DNA from: an uncultured Riemerella sp.
GTDB taxonomy: Bacteria; Bacteroidota; Bacteroidia; Flavobacteriales; Weeksellaceae
Direction: 5' to 3'
Assembly: GCA_938037185.1 (NCBI GenBank)
Contig: CALHQK010000049.1
Coordinates: 1-6,340, forward strand
Length of the DNA stretch: 6,340 nt
Below are positions 5,730 through 6,340 of this stretch, one piece after another. Under the pieces are notes generated by a model that saw only the letters and a list, made by a program, of their open reading frames with translations, did no database searches and had not been told where the DNA came from. The position numbers were made by a program, and so were the translations under genes. Numbering within the stretch: position 1 is the stretch's first letter; each line of letters starts with the position of its first letter.

Positions 5730-6340
5730 TTAACTTACCAAAAGACTGCAACCTCTGATATCAGAATGGTCTATTCTTCCCAAAACTTGGAATTTTTCAT
5801 TGTGAATTTTCCCTAAATCTTGTGTCGCAATAAAGCTGCACGAATGTTTATTCGCCAAGTCTATAATATTGATAGCTCCCGTCCTGCCCTCTTCCATGTA
5901 GGAAAACGGGTCTTCTGTATTACGAACCAAAATACGCATCCACGCTGGGCACAGATACTCATTATTCCCCAGAGAATACGCCTGCGAAAGGAGTTCCGTC
6001 ATGGAATATTCAGAGTAGATTTTTTCGGTTTGGAAGCTGGTTTTCAATATTTCCAAAAGTTCATCTTTGGTCATTTCTTCTTTTCTGCCTTTCATTCCGC
6101 CTGTTTCTATGACAATCAAGTCTGGATTTTTAGCTAAATCAAAACCTTCGTTTTCTTTACAGAAATCTGCAAAATCCAACAAAGCAAAACTAACCCCAAA
6201 GAGTATGACTTTCTTATTATTCAGCTTTTTGAGAAGGTCAAGAAGCTCTCTGTGATTATACAAGAAATAGCCATTTTCCTGATGTCCAGATTTTTTCATC
6301 AAGAAATCCACCATATAGATTAGCGATGAATTTTGGCGTT
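5730..6340 (-). CDS. LuxE/PaaK-like acyltransferase, C-terminal part (5' end beyond window)
   Basis: Resembles the LuxE acyl-protein synthetase family, relatives of adenylate-forming enzymes that activate and transfer fatty acyl groups. The frame is open to the right edge, so ATG 6314 is internal and the N-terminal portion is missing; about 203 residues are present. Numbering from that ATG, I see E-T-G-G-M-K-G-R-K at 70-78, Y-S-E-Y-S-M-T-E-L at 100-108 (the adenylate-forming Y-x-x-T-E type motif), G-R-T-G-A at 143-147 and the ending L-G-R-I-D-H-S-D-I-R-G-C (178-189). Cys189 lies five residues before the end, reminiscent of the C-terminal acyl-accepting cysteine reported for LuxE, though equivalence is not proven. 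Flavobacteria carry such genes without luminescence genes, and the substrate is unknown. It converges on the Nif3 operon and shares its terminator. Confidence 0.85.
   Translation of the reverse strand, partial: RQNSSLIYMVDFLMKKSGHQENGYFLYNHRELLDLLKKLNNKKVILFGVSFALLDFADFCKENEGFDLAKNPDLIVIETGGMKGRKEEMTKDELLEILKTSFQTEKIYSEYSMTELLSQAYSLGNNEYLCPAWMRILVRNTEDPFSYMEEGRTGAINIIDLANKHSCSFIATQDLGKIHNEKFQVLGRIDHSDIRGCSLLVS

Noticed and set aside
5820..6137. 105-codon plus-strand open frame opposite the acyltransferase
   Set aside because: The minus-strand frame carries clear family motifs throughout. This frame has none and starts with no promoter after the bidirectional terminator.
6312..6314. ATG as the true start of the acyltransferase
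   Set aside because: The frame stays open to the window edge, reading ...S-S-L-I-Y before this Met. The family is much longer than 194 residues, so the Met is internal.
1..6340. Defence system, mobile element, CRISPR array or riboswitch
   Set aside because: No transposase, integrase, toxin, nuclease or regular repeat array is visible. All longer frames with coding character belong to known envelope or housekeeping families.

Overview
The window looks like ordinary chromosome from a low-GC member of the Bacteroidota, most likely order Flavobacteriales and perhaps a Chryseobacterium- or Riemerella-like Weeksellaceae. The family placement is inference. The evidence is the promoter form (a -7 element TAnnTTTG with a TTG about 19 bases upstream, before several genes), A-rich leaders without Shine-Dalgarno sequences, a GldI-like lipoprotein, the C-terminal signature of Bacteroidota MCE proteins, and a LuxE-family acyltransferase typical of flavobacteria. 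No tRNA, rRNA, CRISPR array, insertion sequence or phage gene was seen.

Layout. Positions 1-22 appear to hold the first codons of a minus-strand gene that leaves the left edge, with its promoter at 42-49. A minus-strand NlpC/P60 lipoprotein (170-808) ends in its own terminator (102-128). It is divergent from a plus-strand MCE/MlaD-family protein (1089-2024). The 280-base region between them holds both promoters, two hairpins in the NlpC leader and a cluster of TAACA boxes. The MCE gene ends in a terminator (2046-2076). A new promoter then drives two lipoprotein genes: a GldI-like FKBP protein (2145-2678) and a cyclophilin-FKBP fusion (2690-3742), closed by a terminator (3751-3779). A Nif3-like protein (3813-4910) and a coiled-coil protein of the CT398/zinc-ribbon family (4914-5693) form a second operon. 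It ends in a hairpin (5696-5724) shared with the convergent minus-strand LuxE-like acyltransferase, whose 5' part lies beyond the right edge.

How the genes relate. The first four complete genes belong to the cell envelope: peptidoglycan hydrolysis, lipid traffic, gliding/secretion-linked folding and proline isomerisation. The Nif3 and zinc-ribbon-family pair is cytoplasmic and is a recurring neighbour pair in bacteria. No clearly new multi-gene system is visible. The best leads are family members that have lost their defining residues: the zinc-ribbon protein lacks all four cysteines, the GldI-like protein lacks key FKBP residues, and the Nif3 protein lacks one metal-site histidine. The structured NlpC leader is a further lead.
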